Origin: Mycobacterium sp. M26
GTDB taxonomy: Bacteria; Actinomycetota; Actinomycetes; Mycobacteriales; Mycobacteriaceae
Assembly: GCF_001494595.1 (NCBI RefSeq)
Contig: NZ_LN929907.1
Location: 248,001 to 312,000, forward strand
Reading direction: 5' to 3'
DNA: 64,000 nucleotides
Shown here: positions 15,525-24,314 of the stretch, piece by piece
How the letters are laid out: the number at the start of each line of letters is the position of its first letter
Numbering within the stretch: the stretch's first letter is position 1
Notes under the pieces: generated by a model
Databases searched by the model: none
What the model was told of the DNA's origin: nothing
The model's input: only the letters and a program-made list of their open reading frames with translations
Position numbers and translations under genes: made by a program

Positions 15525-17195
15525 ATGGGCAGCAGCGACGCCAGTTTCGACCTGTCAACGGTCTTCCACACCGTCGCCACCACGCTCCCCGACCACCGGG
15601 TGCTGGTCTGGCGCGACCTGGATCTGACGTACGCCCAGATGGACGCCCGCATCGACGGCATCGCGCACTACCTGGTCGCCCAGGGCCTGGGCTGCCACAC
15701 CGAACGGGACAAACTGCAAGGCCACGAGTCCGGCCAGGACCACATCGGCCTGTACCTGCGCAACGGCAACGAATACCTCGAAGCGATGGTGGCCGGGTAC
15801 CGGGCCCGGGTGGCGCCGTTCAACATCAACTACCGCTACGTCGAGGAAGAGCTGCTCTACCTGCTCACCGACTCGGCGGCCAAGGCGCTGGTCTACGCCG
15901 CCGAGTTCGCACCCTGCGTCGCGGCCATCCGCGATCAGCTACCCGAGCTACAGCTGCTGATCCAGGTGGCCGACGACTCCGGCAACGACCTGCTGCCCGG
16001 GGCCGTGGACTACGAATCCATCATCGACACCCCCGCACCGGCCAGCGGCATGCCCACCCCCACCGGGGACGACCTGTACATCCTCTACACCGGCGGCACC
16101 ACCGGAATGCCCAAGGGTGTGCTGTGGCGTCAGCACGACATCTTCATGTCCGCGATGGGCGGGCGGCCCTTCACGGGCGGCGGGGACCTGAATAGCTACG
16201 AGGACCTTGCCGAGCAGGCCCGTACCAACGCCGGCATTCGATCGTTGTTGCTGCTCCCCCCGCTCATGCACGGCGCCGCCCAGTGGGGTGTCTACAACAC
16301 CATCAGCACCGGCGGCTGGGTGGCGTTGCCCGACAACGTCAAACACCTCGACGCCAAGGGCGTGCTGCGGCTGGCCGAGAAGGAACGAGTGCTGAGCATC
16401 CCGCTGGTGGGTGACGCGATGGCCCGCCCGTTGCTCGACGAGATCGTCACGGGTTCCTACGACCTGTCCGGGCTGTTCGTGATGACCAACGGCGGCGCAC
16501 CGCTGTCGCCGACGGTCCGCGACCAACTCCTGGAGGCACTGCCCAACATCATGGTGATGGATGCGGTGGGCTCCTCGGAGTCCGGCGCACAGATGACGAC
16601 GGTTTCCACCAAAGGCGCGGACGCCAAGGCGGCGACCTTCACCGCACTGGCCGACACCACGGTGGTGTCTGCCGACTTCACCCGGGTCCTGCAGCCCGGT
16701 GAGGGCGAGGGTTGGCTGGCCCGCCGCGGCTATGTGCCGCTGGGCTACCTCGGTGACGCCGAGAAGACGGCACGCACCTTCCCGACCATCGACGGGGTGC
16801 GCTGGTCGATTCCCGGCGACCGAGCGAACCTCCTGGCCGACGGCCAGATCGAGTTGCTCGGCCGCGATTCGGTAACCATCAACTCCGGTGGCGAGAAGAT
16901 CTTCGCCGAGGAGGTCGAGCGCGCGGTCGCCAGTCATCCGGCGGTGTACGACGTGGTGGTGGCGGGCCGGCCTTCGGAGCGCTGGGGCAACGAAGTGGTG
17001 GCCATCGTGCAGTTCGCCGAAGGCAAGTCGGCCACCGACGAGGAACTCGCACAAGCCTGCTCGGCCCACATCGCGCACTACAAGCTGCCGAAGGCCTTCA
17101 TCCGCACCGACAAGGTGGTGCGCTCGCCTGCGGGCAAGGCCGACTACCGCTGGGCCAAGTCCATCGCCGTGGAAAGCCTTGGCGCGCAAGCCTAG
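15525..17195 (+). CDS. Acyl-CoA synthetase, FadD19-like (predicted KstR target)
   Basis: 556 residues of the ANL adenylating family. P-loop-like LYTGGTTGMPKG near 190; A8-like region IPGDRANLLADGQIELLGRDS; hinge and C-terminal NSGGEKIFAEEVERAV; catalytic Lys in SPAGKADYRWAK near the end. The NYRYVEEELLYLLTDSAAKALVY and HGAAQWGVYNT segments and the C-terminal PAGKxDYRWAK resemble FadD19, the C26 sterol side-chain CoA ligase, but length and neighbours differ, so a FadD19-like paralogue is the safe call. The ATG follows GCAGGAGAG. The perfect KstR box directly upstream supports a role in steroid or branched acyl activation. Confidence 0.87.
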   Translation: MGSSDASFDLSTVFHTVATTLPDHRVLVWRDLDLTYAQMDARIDGIAHYLVAQGLGCHTERDKLQGHESGQDHIGLYLRNGNEYLEAMVAGYRARVAPFNINYRYVEEELLYLLTDSAAKALVYAAEFAPCVAAIRDQLPELQLLIQVADDSGNDLLPGAVDYESIIDTPAPASGMPTPTGDDLYILYTGGTTGMPKGVLWRQHDIFMSAMGGRPFTGGGDLNSYEDLAEQARTNAGIRSLLLLPPLMHGAAQWGVYNTISTGGWVALPDNVKHLDAKGVLRLAEKERVLSIPLVGDAMARPLLDEIVTGSYDLSGLFVMTNGGAPLSPTVRDQLLEALPNIMVMDAVGSSESGAQMTTVSTKGADAKAATFTALADTTVVSADFTRVLQPGEGEGWLARRGYVPLGYLGDAEKTARTFPTIDGVRWSIPGDRANLLADGQIELLGRDSVTINSGGEKIFAEEVERAVASHPAVYDVVVAGRPSERWGNEVVAIVQFAEGKSATDEELAQACSAHIAHYKLPKAFIRTDKVVRSPAGKADYRWAKSIAVESLGAQA

Positions 17196-17198
17196 CGA

Positions 17199-18026
17199 CT
17201 ACACCTTCATGTAGCCCTTGTCGGCGGGGATCTGCGCCGCGGTCAGCAGTGACGACGCGTCGCTGGCCAGGAACAGCACCACCTCGCTGACGTCCTTGGG
17301 CGCGATGAGCGACTCGGTGGGCAGCGCGCCGGGCGAGAAGCTGTACACGAAGTGCGGATGCTTCTGGAACATCTCGTACATCGACAGGTCATTGCCCAGC
17401 GCGGTGTCGACGCCATAGGTGTGCACCGAGTTCACCCGGATCCCGTACTCGCCGACTTCCAGCGCCAGCGAATTGGCCATCCCGACAACGCCGAACTTGG
17501 CGGCGCAGTAGTGCCCGGCGCCCGGCACGGCCTTGACGCCGGCCGACGAGCTGATCGCGATGATGGACCCGCCGTTGCCGGCCTCGATCATCACCGGCAC
17601 CGTCGCCTGCACGGTGTTGAAGAAGCCGGTGAGGTTGATGTCGACGATCTCCTGGTACATCTCCGGCGGGATCTCCCAGACCCGGCCCCAGCTCATCACT
17701 CCGGCGTTGGCGACGACGATATCCAGGCGGCCGAATTGCTCGACAGCACTGGCGATTACGCGTTTCTGACCGTCGAGGTCACGGACGTCGACCCGCTCAG
17801 CGCTGATCTTGACACCCTCGTCCTCGACGAGGCGCACGGTGCCGGCGAGGTCCTCGGGGGTGGCCGGCTCGTAGCCGATGTGCTTGCCCACAGGACCGCA
17901 GGCGTCGATGGTGACGATGTTCGCGCCTGCCTGCGCCAGCCGGATGCAGTGCGCGCGGCCCTGGCCGCGTGCCCCGCCGGTGACATAGGCGACTCTGCCT
18001 GCCAGGGGTTTGGTGGTGTCGGTCAC
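17199..18026 (-). CDS. SDR-family oxidoreductase, probably mycofactocin-coupled (carveol dehydrogenase-like)
   Basis: 275 residues from GTG 18026. The cofactor motif TGGARGQGRAHCIRLAQAG and the IVTIDACGPVG segment match the mycofactocin-dependent SDR group, in which NAD stays bound and mycofactocin re-oxidises it. The catalytic Ser is in ISSSAG and Tyr/Lys are in YCAAK; NAG and IPADKGYMKV complete the pattern. A large insertion (DTALGNDLSMYEMFQKHPHFVYSF) is usual in the carveol/carvone group. It converges on the FadD gene with a 3-base gap. Confidence 0.85.
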   Translation of the reverse strand: MTDTTKPLAGRVAYVTGGARGQGRAHCIRLAQAGANIVTIDACGPVGKHIGYEPATPEDLAGTVRLVEDEGVKISAERVDVRDLDGQKRVIASAVEQFGRLDIVVANAGVMSWGRVWEIPPEMYQEIVDINLTGFFNTVQATVPVMIEAGNGGSIIAISSSAGVKAVPGAGHYCAAKFGVVGMANSLALEVGEYGIRVNSVHTYGVDTALGNDLSMYEMFQKHPHFVYSFSPGALPTESLIAPKDVSEVVLFLASDASSLLTAAQIPADKGYMKV

Positions 18027-18122
18027 GGCCACACCATACGTTCGAGTCCGGCCTGGATGGTCGGGAATGTGGGACAAATCGGCGGCGGGGAACAAATCGC
18101 CGCGCCGGCGGTTGGGCACCGT

Positions 18123-18785
18123 ATGCGTACTACCCAGGCTGCCCTGCTGCTCCTGACCGTGGGAACCGGACTCGTCGACGCGGTGTCCTATCTGGGACTC
18201 GGGCATGTGTTCGTCGCCAACATGACCGGCAACGTCGTCTTCCTGGGCTTCGCCGCCAACCGCAGTTCCGGACTGTCCGCGACGCTGGCCCTGATTGCAC
18301 TGGGGGCGTTCATGTTCGGCGCGCTGACCGGCGGCGCGGTCGGTCACCGCATCGGCACCACCCGGGCCTGGCCGTCCAGCGTCCTGGGTGTGCAGGCACT
18401 GCTGCTCGCAGCAGGTGCGGCTACTCTGGCGGTGCTGGGCACCTCCGCGGTGGGGCGGGCACCGATCGTGGCGGTCCTGGCGTTCGCGTTCGGACTGCAG
18501 AACAGCACCGCCCGGCGGATGGCGGTGCCCGACCTGACCACCACGGTGCTGACACTGACCGTGACGGGACTGGCCGCCGACAGCCGTATCGCGGGCGGAC
18601 CGGGCGCTCATCCGGGGCGCCGGATCGCCTCGATCAGCGCCATGCTCGCCGGCGCCGCAGGCGGGGCTCTCCTGGTCGCGGTGTCGGTACCGGCGACCAT
18701 CGGTGCCGTCGCGCTCTGCGTGCTGGCCGCCGCGGTCCTGCTTCAGGTCGGGCCGAAGCGCGCGGAGCCGGTTGCGTCGTCGTGA
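18123..18785 (+). CDS. DUF1275 (YoaK-type) membrane protein
   Basis: 220 residues, almost entirely hydrophobic with about six membrane segments. VGTGLVDAVSYLGLGHVFVANMTGNVVFLG at the N-terminus is the diagnostic DUF1275 block. GLQNSTARRMAVPDLTTTVLTLTVTGL in the middle is the second conserved block. Its role is unknown; family members are suggested small-molecule transporters. The ATG at 18123 is chosen because the conserved domain begins directly after it. The 3' end overlaps the convergent SDR by 43 bases. Confidence 0.87.
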   Translation: MRTTQAALLLLTVGTGLVDAVSYLGLGHVFVANMTGNVVFLGFAANRSSGLSATLALIALGAFMFGALTGGAVGHRIGTTRAWPSSVLGVQALLLAAGAATLAVLGTSAVGRAPIVAVLAFAFGLQNSTARRMAVPDLTTTVLTLTVTGLAADSRIAGGPGAHPGRRIASISAMLAGAAGGALLVAVSVPATIGAVALCVLAAAVLLQVGPKRAEPVASS

Positions 18786-19549
18786 TACCACCCGCCGGCG
18801 GCCTGGGTACCACCGTCGACGTGCAGCGTCTGGCCGGTGATGTAGCGGGCCATATCGGAAGCGAGAAAGACTGCCGCCGAGGCGATGTCATCGACGTCGC
18901 CGAGCCTGCCGAGCGGCACCGCGCGGCTGAGCTCGGGTCGGATGCCATCCGGTGACAGCCGTTGCAGCCCCTCGGTCACGGTGATGTCCGGCGCGATGGC
19001 GTTGACCCGGATCCCGTGCGGGGCGAGTTCGAACGCGGCCGTCCTGGTGTAGTTGATCACGCCCGCCTTGGCGGCGGCGTACGCGGCGTAACCCGGTGCT
19101 GCCCGCGCTCCTTCGATCGAGGTGAGCGAGATGACGCTACCGCCCCGGCCCTCGGCCACCATCTGCCGAGCGACGCGTTGCGTGCACAGCAGCACATGCC
19201 GAAGATTGGCCCGGTACAAAGCGTCCCAACCTTTTTCGCCGGTATCCAGCAGCGGTGAGGCGAACACTCCCCCGGCATTGTTGATCAGGATGTCCACCGG
19301 CCCCAACTCGGCACGGGTGCGCTCCAGGGCCTCATCGACGGCGGCCGCCTCGCGCACGTCGGCAACCACACCCAGGATCCCGAGCTCGTCGGCAGTGGCC
19401 GCACAGGATTGCGGGTCGCGCTCCCAGATCGCGACCCTGGCACCGAATTGCGCCATCCCCGAAGCGATTCCGCGTCCGATACCGGCCCCGCCACCGGTGA
19501 CGACGGCCACCCGATCGGTGAGCAGGATGTCGGCCGGACGGATGGTCAT
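18743..19549 (-). CDS. SDR-family oxidoreductase (classical, FabG-like)
   Basis: 268 residues. Cofactor motif TGGGAGIGRGIA at about 18-29, NNAG at about 93, catalytic Ser in SLTSIEG, Tyr/Lys in YAAAK at about 158, and the C-terminal FLASDMARYITGQTLHVDGG. This is a classical NAD(P)-dependent SDR. The acidic-residue signal after strand 2 (IWERDPQS) suggests NAD rather than NADP. Substrate unknown. It lies 7 bases downstream of the LLM gene at 19557-20420 and is probably co-transcribed with it. Confidence 0.88.
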   Translation of the reverse strand: MTIRPADILLTDRVAVVTGGGAGIGRGIASGMAQFGARVAIWERDPQSCAATADELGILGVVADVREAAAVDEALERTRAELGPVDILINNAGGVFASPLLDTGEKGWDALYRANLRHVLLCTQRVARQMVAEGRGGSVISLTSIEGARAAPGYAAYAAAKAGVINYTRTAAFELAPHGIRVNAIAPDITVTEGLQRLSPDGIRPELSRAVPLGRLGDVDDIASAAVFLASDMARYITGQTLHVDGGTQAAGGWYHDDATGSARFGPT

Positions 19550-19556
19550 CGCACCA

Positions 19557-20420
19557 TCACCGGACCGCGGCCAGCACGTCCTCGGCGAAGCGGGCGATCC
19601 CGTCGAGGGCTTCGCGGGTCCGCGTCCAGGGCATGACGATCAACCGGTCGACACCCGCCTCCGCCGCTCGCGCGACGTCGTCGGCCGATCCCGCGGGTGC
19701 CGAGGTGGTCACCTCCGGGCGCCCGGCGCGGCCGTGCTCCTCCCACAGCGCGGTGAGACTGGTCAGCGATGCCGGAATCTGCTCGAGCGTGTGGTTCATC
19801 GGGATCCAGCCCGCCCCGAACTTCGCCACCCGTCGCAGGGCGGGCGGTCCATCCCCGCCCACGTGGATCGGCGGGCCACCGGCCTGGACAGGCTTGGGCT
19901 CGAACGCCACGGCGTCGAAGTCGAAGAAGCGCCCGTGGTGCTCGACGGTCGGTTCGGTCCACAGCGCCCGGCACACCTGCAGCGCCTCGTCGACGCGGGC
20001 ACCGCGGGTGGCGAAGTCCAGCCCGACGGCGTCCCACTCCTCACGCAACCAGCTGGCCCCGATCCCGAACTCGAACCGGCCGCCCGAGACGATGTCGAGG
20101 GTGGCGGCGGCCCGCGCGCTGACGAACGGGTGGCGCAGTCCGATGTTGTAGACGTAGGTGCCGAACCGGATCGTGCTGGTCTGCCCGGCCAGAAACGCCA
20201 GATAGGCGATGGCGTCATACATCGGCGTCTGCGGCGGAATGGGCGGATGGCTGTCCCCCTGGTGCGGGCTACCGGACATGGTGGCCGGCAGGACCAGGTG
20301 CTCGGGCAGCCACACCGATTCGTAGCCCAGCTCCTCGGCCCGGACCGTCAGTTCCGGCCACAGCCCGGGATGCACCCCGCCGAGCGGGATTCCGAATCTC
20401 ACGTCGCGGATGTTACGCAT
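19557..20420 (-). CDS. LLM-class F420-dependent oxidoreductase (TIGR03619-like)
   Basis: 287 residues from ATG 20420; an in-frame GTG is immediately before it. VRAEELGYESVWLPEHLVLP, IRFGTYVYNIGLRHP, GRFEFGIGASWLREEWDAVG and PPIHVGGDGPPALRRVAKFGAGWIP are the standard blocks of the F420 luciferase-like family of mycobacteria. It probably reduces or oxidises a small organic substrate using F420. It is first in a two-gene unit with the SDR. The upstream region shared with the cyclase gene contains a perfect hairpin. Confidence 0.87.
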   Translation of the reverse strand: MRNIRDVRFGIPLGGVHPGLWPELTVRAEELGYESVWLPEHLVLPATMSGSPHQGDSHPPIPPQTPMYDAIAYLAFLAGQTSTIRFGTYVYNIGLRHPFVSARAAATLDIVSGGRFEFGIGASWLREEWDAVGLDFATRGARVDEALQVCRALWTEPTVEHHGRFFDFDAVAFEPKPVQAGGPPIHVGGDGPPALRRVAKFGAGWIPMNHTLEQIPASLTSLTALWEEHGRAGRPEVTTSAPAGSADDVARAAEAGVDRLIVMPWTRTREALDGIARFAEDVLAAVR

Positions 20421-20443
20421 CACCGGAGCGGCTGGATAGTTCT

Positions 20444-20462
20444 GCTCTCATTTTCTGAGAGC
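20444..20462. repeat. Perfect hairpin GCTCTCA-TTTTC-TGAGAGC between divergent LLM and cyclase genes
   Basis: 7-base arms around five bases, centred in the 79-base divergent gap. It is 24 bases from the LLM start and 37 bases from the cyclase start, and just upstream of the cyclase TAGCGT -10-like hexamer at 20486-20491. An operator is more likely than a terminator because both genes begin here. Confidence 0.5.
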
Positions 20463-20499
20463 GTGATTCTGCCGTCGCCCCGCAGTAGCGTCTACGGCT

Positions 20500-21975
20500 A
20501 TGACGGCGAGCAGGCTGAGGGTCCGCTACGCCAGAGCCCTGGCATTCGGTCAGCTGCTGGCCGCTGCCGAACTCACCGTCCTGATCATGCCGCTGCGCAA
20601 CGAAGTGGTGCCCGAAGCGCAGACCGTCTTCGCCAGGGACACCCTGATCGCCGGGATCATCCTGTCGGTGCTCGGCATCGGCGCCGTTATCGCCTACGCC
20701 ATCTACGTCGTCGACGTGAAGCTGCAGTGGTTCACCGCCGGCGAGCCACCCCGCCCCGCCGACCGGGCCTTCGTGCGCCGGCTGCTGCGCAACCAGTCAG
20801 CCGTGCTGGCCGGTGTGTGGACCGTCAGCGGTGTGGTGTTCATGATCGTCAACCGGGACGGTGGTGCGCCCGCGGCCTGGCTGATCGCGATGGCGATGAT
20901 GTTCGGCGCCACCACCTCGGCCGGTGCCGCCCTTCTGCTCATCCAGCGCACACTGCGGCCCATCACCGCGGCCGCACACACCACGACACCCGGGCGCGAC
21001 CGAACCCCCGGCGTGCTGGCCCGGCTGCTGCTGATGTGGCTGATGTCCAGCGCGCTGCCCACGGTCGGTATCGCCGTCGTGGTGGTGATGCACTCGCACG
21101 GCTGGATCATCGAGAAGACCGCCTCGATCGAGCTCCCCGTCGTCGTGCTTGCCCTCATCTCGGTTCTGGTGGGGTTCCGCGGTATGTCGATCGCCGCCTT
21201 GTCGATCTCCGATCCGGTGCGTGATGTCGTCGACGCCATGGCCAAGGTCGAGCACGGCGAGATCGACGCCCGGGTCGAGGTGTACGAGCGCTCCGAGATC
21301 GGCCGGCTGCAGAGCGGGTTCAACCGGATGGTCGCCGGCGTGGCCGAACGGGACCGGTTGCGTGATCTGTTCGGCAGGCACGTCGGTCCCGACGTGGTCA
21401 GTCGCGCGGTCAGCGAGACCGGCACGCTGACCGGTGAGGTACGCGAGTCCGCGGTCCTGTTCGTCGACCTCGTGGGATCCACCCAGCTGGCGCAGTCGCG
21501 CTCACCATCCGAGGTCGCCGAAGTGCTCAACCACTTCTTCGAGATCGTGGTCGCCGCAGTCGACGAGCACGGCGGACTGATCAACAAATTCCAGGGTGAT
21601 GCGGTGCTGGCCGTGTTCGGTGCGCCGCTGCCGAGCGCCGCAGCGGCCTCGGATGCGTTGGCGACCGCCCGCGCACTGGCGGTCACGCTGCGCAGGCTTC
21701 CGGTGGTGGACTTCGGCATCGGGGTGTCGGCCGGGCCGGTGTTCGCGGGCAATATCGGCGCCGAGCACCGCTACGAGTACACCGTGATCGGGGACGCCGT
21801 GAACGAGGCGGCGCGGCTGGCCGACCGGGCCAAGCTCACGCCGGCTCGCGCGTTGTGCTCGGCGGTGGCGCTGATCGGTGCCACCGCGGCCGAACGCGCG
21901 CAGTGGAGCGAGTGCGGCTCCGAGGTGCTGCGCGGGCGCCTCGAGCCGACGGTCATGTTGGCTCCCGTCGGCTGA
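20500..21975 (+). CDS. Membrane class III adenylate cyclase with HAMP domain
   Basis: 491 residues: six predicted membrane helices (about 15-240), a HAMP linker (DPVRDVVDAMAKVEHGEIDARVEVYERSEIGRLQSGFNRM, about 240-285), then a class III cyclase domain (about 310-490). The full catalytic set is present: metal Asp in LFVDLVGST and in FQGDAVLAVFG, the adenine-selecting Lys in NKFQGD, the Asp in YTVIGD and the transition-state Asn/Arg in NEAARL. It therefore should make cAMP. The layout is that of the M. tuberculosis Rv1318c/Rv1319c/Rv1320c/Rv3645 group. TAGCGT at 20486-20491 leaves 8 bases to ATG, a leaderless start. Confidence 0.93.
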   Translation: MTASRLRVRYARALAFGQLLAAAELTVLIMPLRNEVVPEAQTVFARDTLIAGIILSVLGIGAVIAYAIYVVDVKLQWFTAGEPPRPADRAFVRRLLRNQSAVLAGVWTVSGVVFMIVNRDGGAPAAWLIAMAMMFGATTSAGAALLLIQRTLRPITAAAHTTTPGRDRTPGVLARLLLMWLMSSALPTVGIAVVVVMHSHGWIIEKTASIELPVVVLALISVLVGFRGMSIAALSISDPVRDVVDAMAKVEHGEIDARVEVYERSEIGRLQSGFNRMVAGVAERDRLRDLFGRHVGPDVVSRAVSETGTLTGEVRESAVLFVDLVGSTQLAQSRSPSEVAEVLNHFFEIVVAAVDEHGGLINKFQGDAVLAVFGAPLPSAAAASDALATARALAVTLRRLPVVDFGIGVSAGPVFAGNIGAEHRYEYTVIGDAVNEAARLADRAKLTPARALCSAVALIGATAAERAQWSECGSEVLRGRLEPTVMLAPVG

Positions 21976-22003
21976 CACCTGGCCGGGTCAGGCACCGATC
22001 GGA

Positions 22004-22372
22004 TCATGGCTTGAGGACGGAGCGGATCGAATCGAACGATAGAGCTGGGTCAAAGAGATCCAGGCCGTCGAACGTCTGCCAGATGTACGCCGACGTGCCG
22101 TCCTCGCGCAGCGGGTGCAGATCCGCCAGAGCGGGGTCCTGACGGAATGCGTTGAACGATTCTTCTGATTCCCACTCCACAACGAGCAAGACCTGGCGTG
22201 GCACGAGGTCGCCGGTGACATTCTCACGGAACCGCCCGAAGGCAACCCAGGAACCGCCGTAGGGCTGCGCTGCCGCCGCGAGACGACTGAAGTAAGCGGC
22301 ATACTTCTCCTCGTCTACGACGTCGAAGAGGTTCAACGCCAAGAAGCGGCCGGGTTTCGTGTTAGCGGTCAT
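22004..22372 (-). CDS. DUF1330/EthD-like small ferredoxin-fold protein
   Basis: 122 residues. FLALNLFDVVDEEKYAAYF and VLLVVEWESEESFNAFRQDPALADLHPLRE give the alternating beta-alpha pattern of dimeric alpha-beta-barrel proteins (DUF1330, EthD, NIPSNAP type), where the second strand and a conserved Trp/Phe shape a small substrate pocket. GGAAGG precedes the ATG at 22372. It is the most distal gene of the minus-strand catabolic operon that starts at 25479, 75 bases after the hydrolase stop. An isomerase or cyclase accessory role is possible; no catalytic residues are evident. Confidence 0.65.
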   Translation of the reverse strand: MTANTKPGRFLALNLFDVVDEEKYAAYFSRLAAAAQPYGGSWVAFGRFRENVTGDLVPRQVLLVVEWESEESFNAFRQDPALADLHPLREDGTSAYIWQTFDGLDLFDPALSFDSIRSVLKP

Positions 22373-22447
22373 TGTCGTGCCTTCCGGTTGATGCGTACAG
22401 GTGGAGCGGTGCCGTGACCGGCCCGCGGTAGGTCTTCGTGAGTGGCT

Positions 22448-23206
22448 TCACGCCAACGACTTCCAGAACGCCACCAGAATCGATGCCGCGCGACGGGGAT
22501 CCTCTGTCATCCACCAATGGCCCAGCCCCTCGAGAATCTGGCTGCGGGCACCGGCTCGTGCCGCTGTCTGGTCCCGTTGCTCGTCGGTCCCGACGCCGTG
22601 GTCCTCTGAGGGCATCAGAGCGAGGCCGGGTCGTGCAGCAGCAGCGTCCAGCCTGCGACCTAGCTCGCTGGTCTTCGGCTGTGCGGCCGAGCGGTACAAC
22701 TGGAGGATGCAGTCGCCCATCACGGCGTCCAAGCCAGGGGCGACGCGAGCAGCGATACCCGGATTCATTCCACCTGCGACAAAGGTCGCGACCCGCTCAT
22801 CGGCGGTCTGGGCCAGCATGGCTTCGATGGTCGCTTCGCCCACTATCGGTGTCTGCCACTGTTGGGCGAGCCCAGTCCATTCGTAGTCGGCGGCGAAGAC
22901 CCCCACGACATCTGAGGCCCAGCTACGCACGAGATCCGGCCTTGTCATCGCCACATTCAGAACGTGGCCGCCACCCCAGTCATGTCCCACAAGATCTACG
23001 GGCCCGCCGACCGATTCGAGTTCGGTGATTAGCCACGTCGTGTATTCGTCGACTGTCCCACCCCAATTGTCGGGTGTCGGAGCACCGAAACCGGGCGGCG
23101 ATAGAAGAAGCGGCTGTTCGACTCCCAAGGCCACGAGTTCTGCGACCAGGAGGTCCCAGACCGCTGCCGTCTCCGGGACTCCGTGGACCAGACACGCCCG
23201 GGTCAT
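22448..23206 (-). CDS. Alpha/beta-hydrolase with Asp nucleophile elbow (epoxide hydrolase/dehalogenase-like)
   Basis: 252 residues. HGVPETAAVWDLL is the oxyanion region. The nucleophile elbow reads GHDWGGGH, with Asp in the nucleophile position as in epoxide hydrolases and haloalkane dehalogenases rather than esterases. The late His is in LEGLGHWWM. ATG 23206 overlaps the preceding gene stop as ATGA. Context (F420 enzyme, tautomerase, isomerase, SDR) suggests hydrolytic ring or epoxide opening, but the substrate is not identifiable. Confidence 0.82.
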   Translation of the reverse strand: MTRACLVHGVPETAAVWDLLVAELVALGVEQPLLLSPPGFGAPTPDNWGGTVDEYTTWLITELESVGGPVDLVGHDWGGGHVLNVAMTRPDLVRSWASDVVGVFAADYEWTGLAQQWQTPIVGEATIEAMLAQTADERVATFVAGGMNPGIAARVAPGLDAVMGDCILQLYRSAAQPKTSELGRRLDAAAARPGLALMPSEDHGVGTDEQRDQTAARAGARSQILEGLGHWWMTEDPRRAASILVAFWKSLA

Positions 23207-23454
23207 AGCGTCACAATCTCGACAAACTCGAACTTCATGAGTCCGTGTGAGACGAACGGTAGGCGAGCGAGCTGCGACCGCAAGGTCGCGAGATCGGCCG
23301 CATGTGCGATGCCGACGACGCCGCCGCCGTCGCAACGACGATACGCCGCTGAGATGACCCCTTCGGCCCGCAAGTCGGCTACGACGCGATCCTCCTGAGC
23401 GCGATAAGCCTCGGCGCCGGCCGCAAGTTTGTCAGCAGTGATCAGGAAATCCAT
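23203..23454 (-). CDS. Muconolactone delta-isomerase-like/YciI-like small protein
   Basis: 83 residues. It starts MDFLITADKL and has the pattern of the muconolactone isomerase-like domain: short beta-alpha-beta with GGGVVGIAHAADLATLRSQLARLPFVSHGLMKFEFVEI, where the second half forms the helix and last strand. Overlaps the LLM gene by 13 bases and the hydrolase gene by 4, so translation is tightly coupled. It probably isomerises a lactone or simply shapes an intermediate in the same pathway; true muconolactone activity is not implied. Confidence 0.7.
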   Translation of the reverse strand: MDFLITADKLAAGAEAYRAQEDRVVADLRAEGVISAAYRRCDGGGVVGIAHAADLATLRSQLARLPFVSHGLMKFEFVEIVTL

Positions 23455-24314
23455 TGTGGTACTCCAGCTTTCAGGCCGAGCGGTTCGGCTAGGTCGGTAA
23501 GCGCCGGGATCAGTCCATCGGGCGGCCCGAGAACCTGGATCGGCACATGGTCTGCACCTGCATCCAGATGTTTGGTCACTGCTGCCGCAATGTCAGCGGC
23601 GGTACCGTGGGCGACGAACGCGTCGACGAGACGATCGCTGCCCGGGATCGCGATATCGTCCGTAGTGAACCCCAGCCGAGCGAAGTTCGTTGTCGCGTTC
23701 TTGAGCTGGAGATACAGCTCCAGCGTTTCGCGCCCAATGGCACGAGCGAGGCCGGTGTCAGCAGTGCGGACGACCTTATGCTCAGGCGCAAGAAGGGCTT
23801 CGGCGCCGATGATGGCGCGCGCATCTGCTGTGTGTTGAGGAGTCGTCAAGTAAGGATGCGGGCCGGCGCTGCGGTCTGCTGCCAGCTTGAGCAGACGCGG
23901 GCCGATCGCCGCGATCGCACGCCGATATTGAGGTACGCCGTGGCGGTCGAGCGTATCGAGATAGCGGTTGAGCGCGTCGAGTGGCTTGCTGTAGGTCTTG
24001 TTCGCCTCGGGGTGACCTACCCCGATTCCCAGTAGGAAGCGGCCGGGATACTTCGCATCAATACGGTGGAATGACTCGGCCACCTCCTCGGCGGCCCCGG
24101 TCCAGATGTTGACGATTCCGGATGCCACGTGCAGTGTGGTCGTCGCCTCGAGCATCGGTTCGGCCCAACGTAGATCGGTCGATGGCGAGTTGCCGACCCA
24201 GATGGCTCCATAGCCCAGCGATTCGATCTCTTGGGCTTCACCAGGACTCACCACCCGGCCGAAAACACCGAACCGGCCGAGTCCTGGCTTTCCGTCTTCG
24301 TCGTTGCGCGTCAC
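23442..24314 (-). CDS. LLM-class F420-dependent oxidoreductase (MSMEG_4141-like)
   Basis: 290 residues with EIESLGYGAIWVGN, LHVASGIVNIW, YPGRFLLGIGVGHPE, AGPHPYLTTPQHTA and the C-terminal GSDRLVDAF then HLDAGADHVPIQVLG. This places it in the same subgroup as the enzyme at 12155-13054, so the window holds two such paralogues. F420 supplies or takes hydride on an undefined substrate. Overlaps both neighbours (4 bases with the tautomerase gene, 13 with the isomerase gene) in the middle of the catabolic operon. Confidence 0.87.
   Translation of the reverse strand: MTRNDEDGKPGLGRFGVFGRVVSPGEAQEIESLGYGAIWVGNSPSTDLRWAEPMLEATTTLHVASGIVNIWTGAAEEVAESFHRIDAKYPGRFLLGIGVGHPEANKTYSKPLDALNRYLDTLDRHGVPQYRRAIAAIGPRLLKLAADRSAGPHPYLTTPQHTADARAIIGAEALLAPEHKVVRTADTGLARAIGRETLELYLQLKNATTNFARLGFTTDDIAIPGSDRLVDAFVAHGTAADIAAAVTKHLDAGADHVPIQVLGPPDGLIPALTDLAEPLGLKAGVPQWIS

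Noticed and set aside
19122..21224. 700-codon plus-strand open frame
   Set aside because: It spans two minus-strand genes and then the cyclase gene out of frame. No domain is recognisable.
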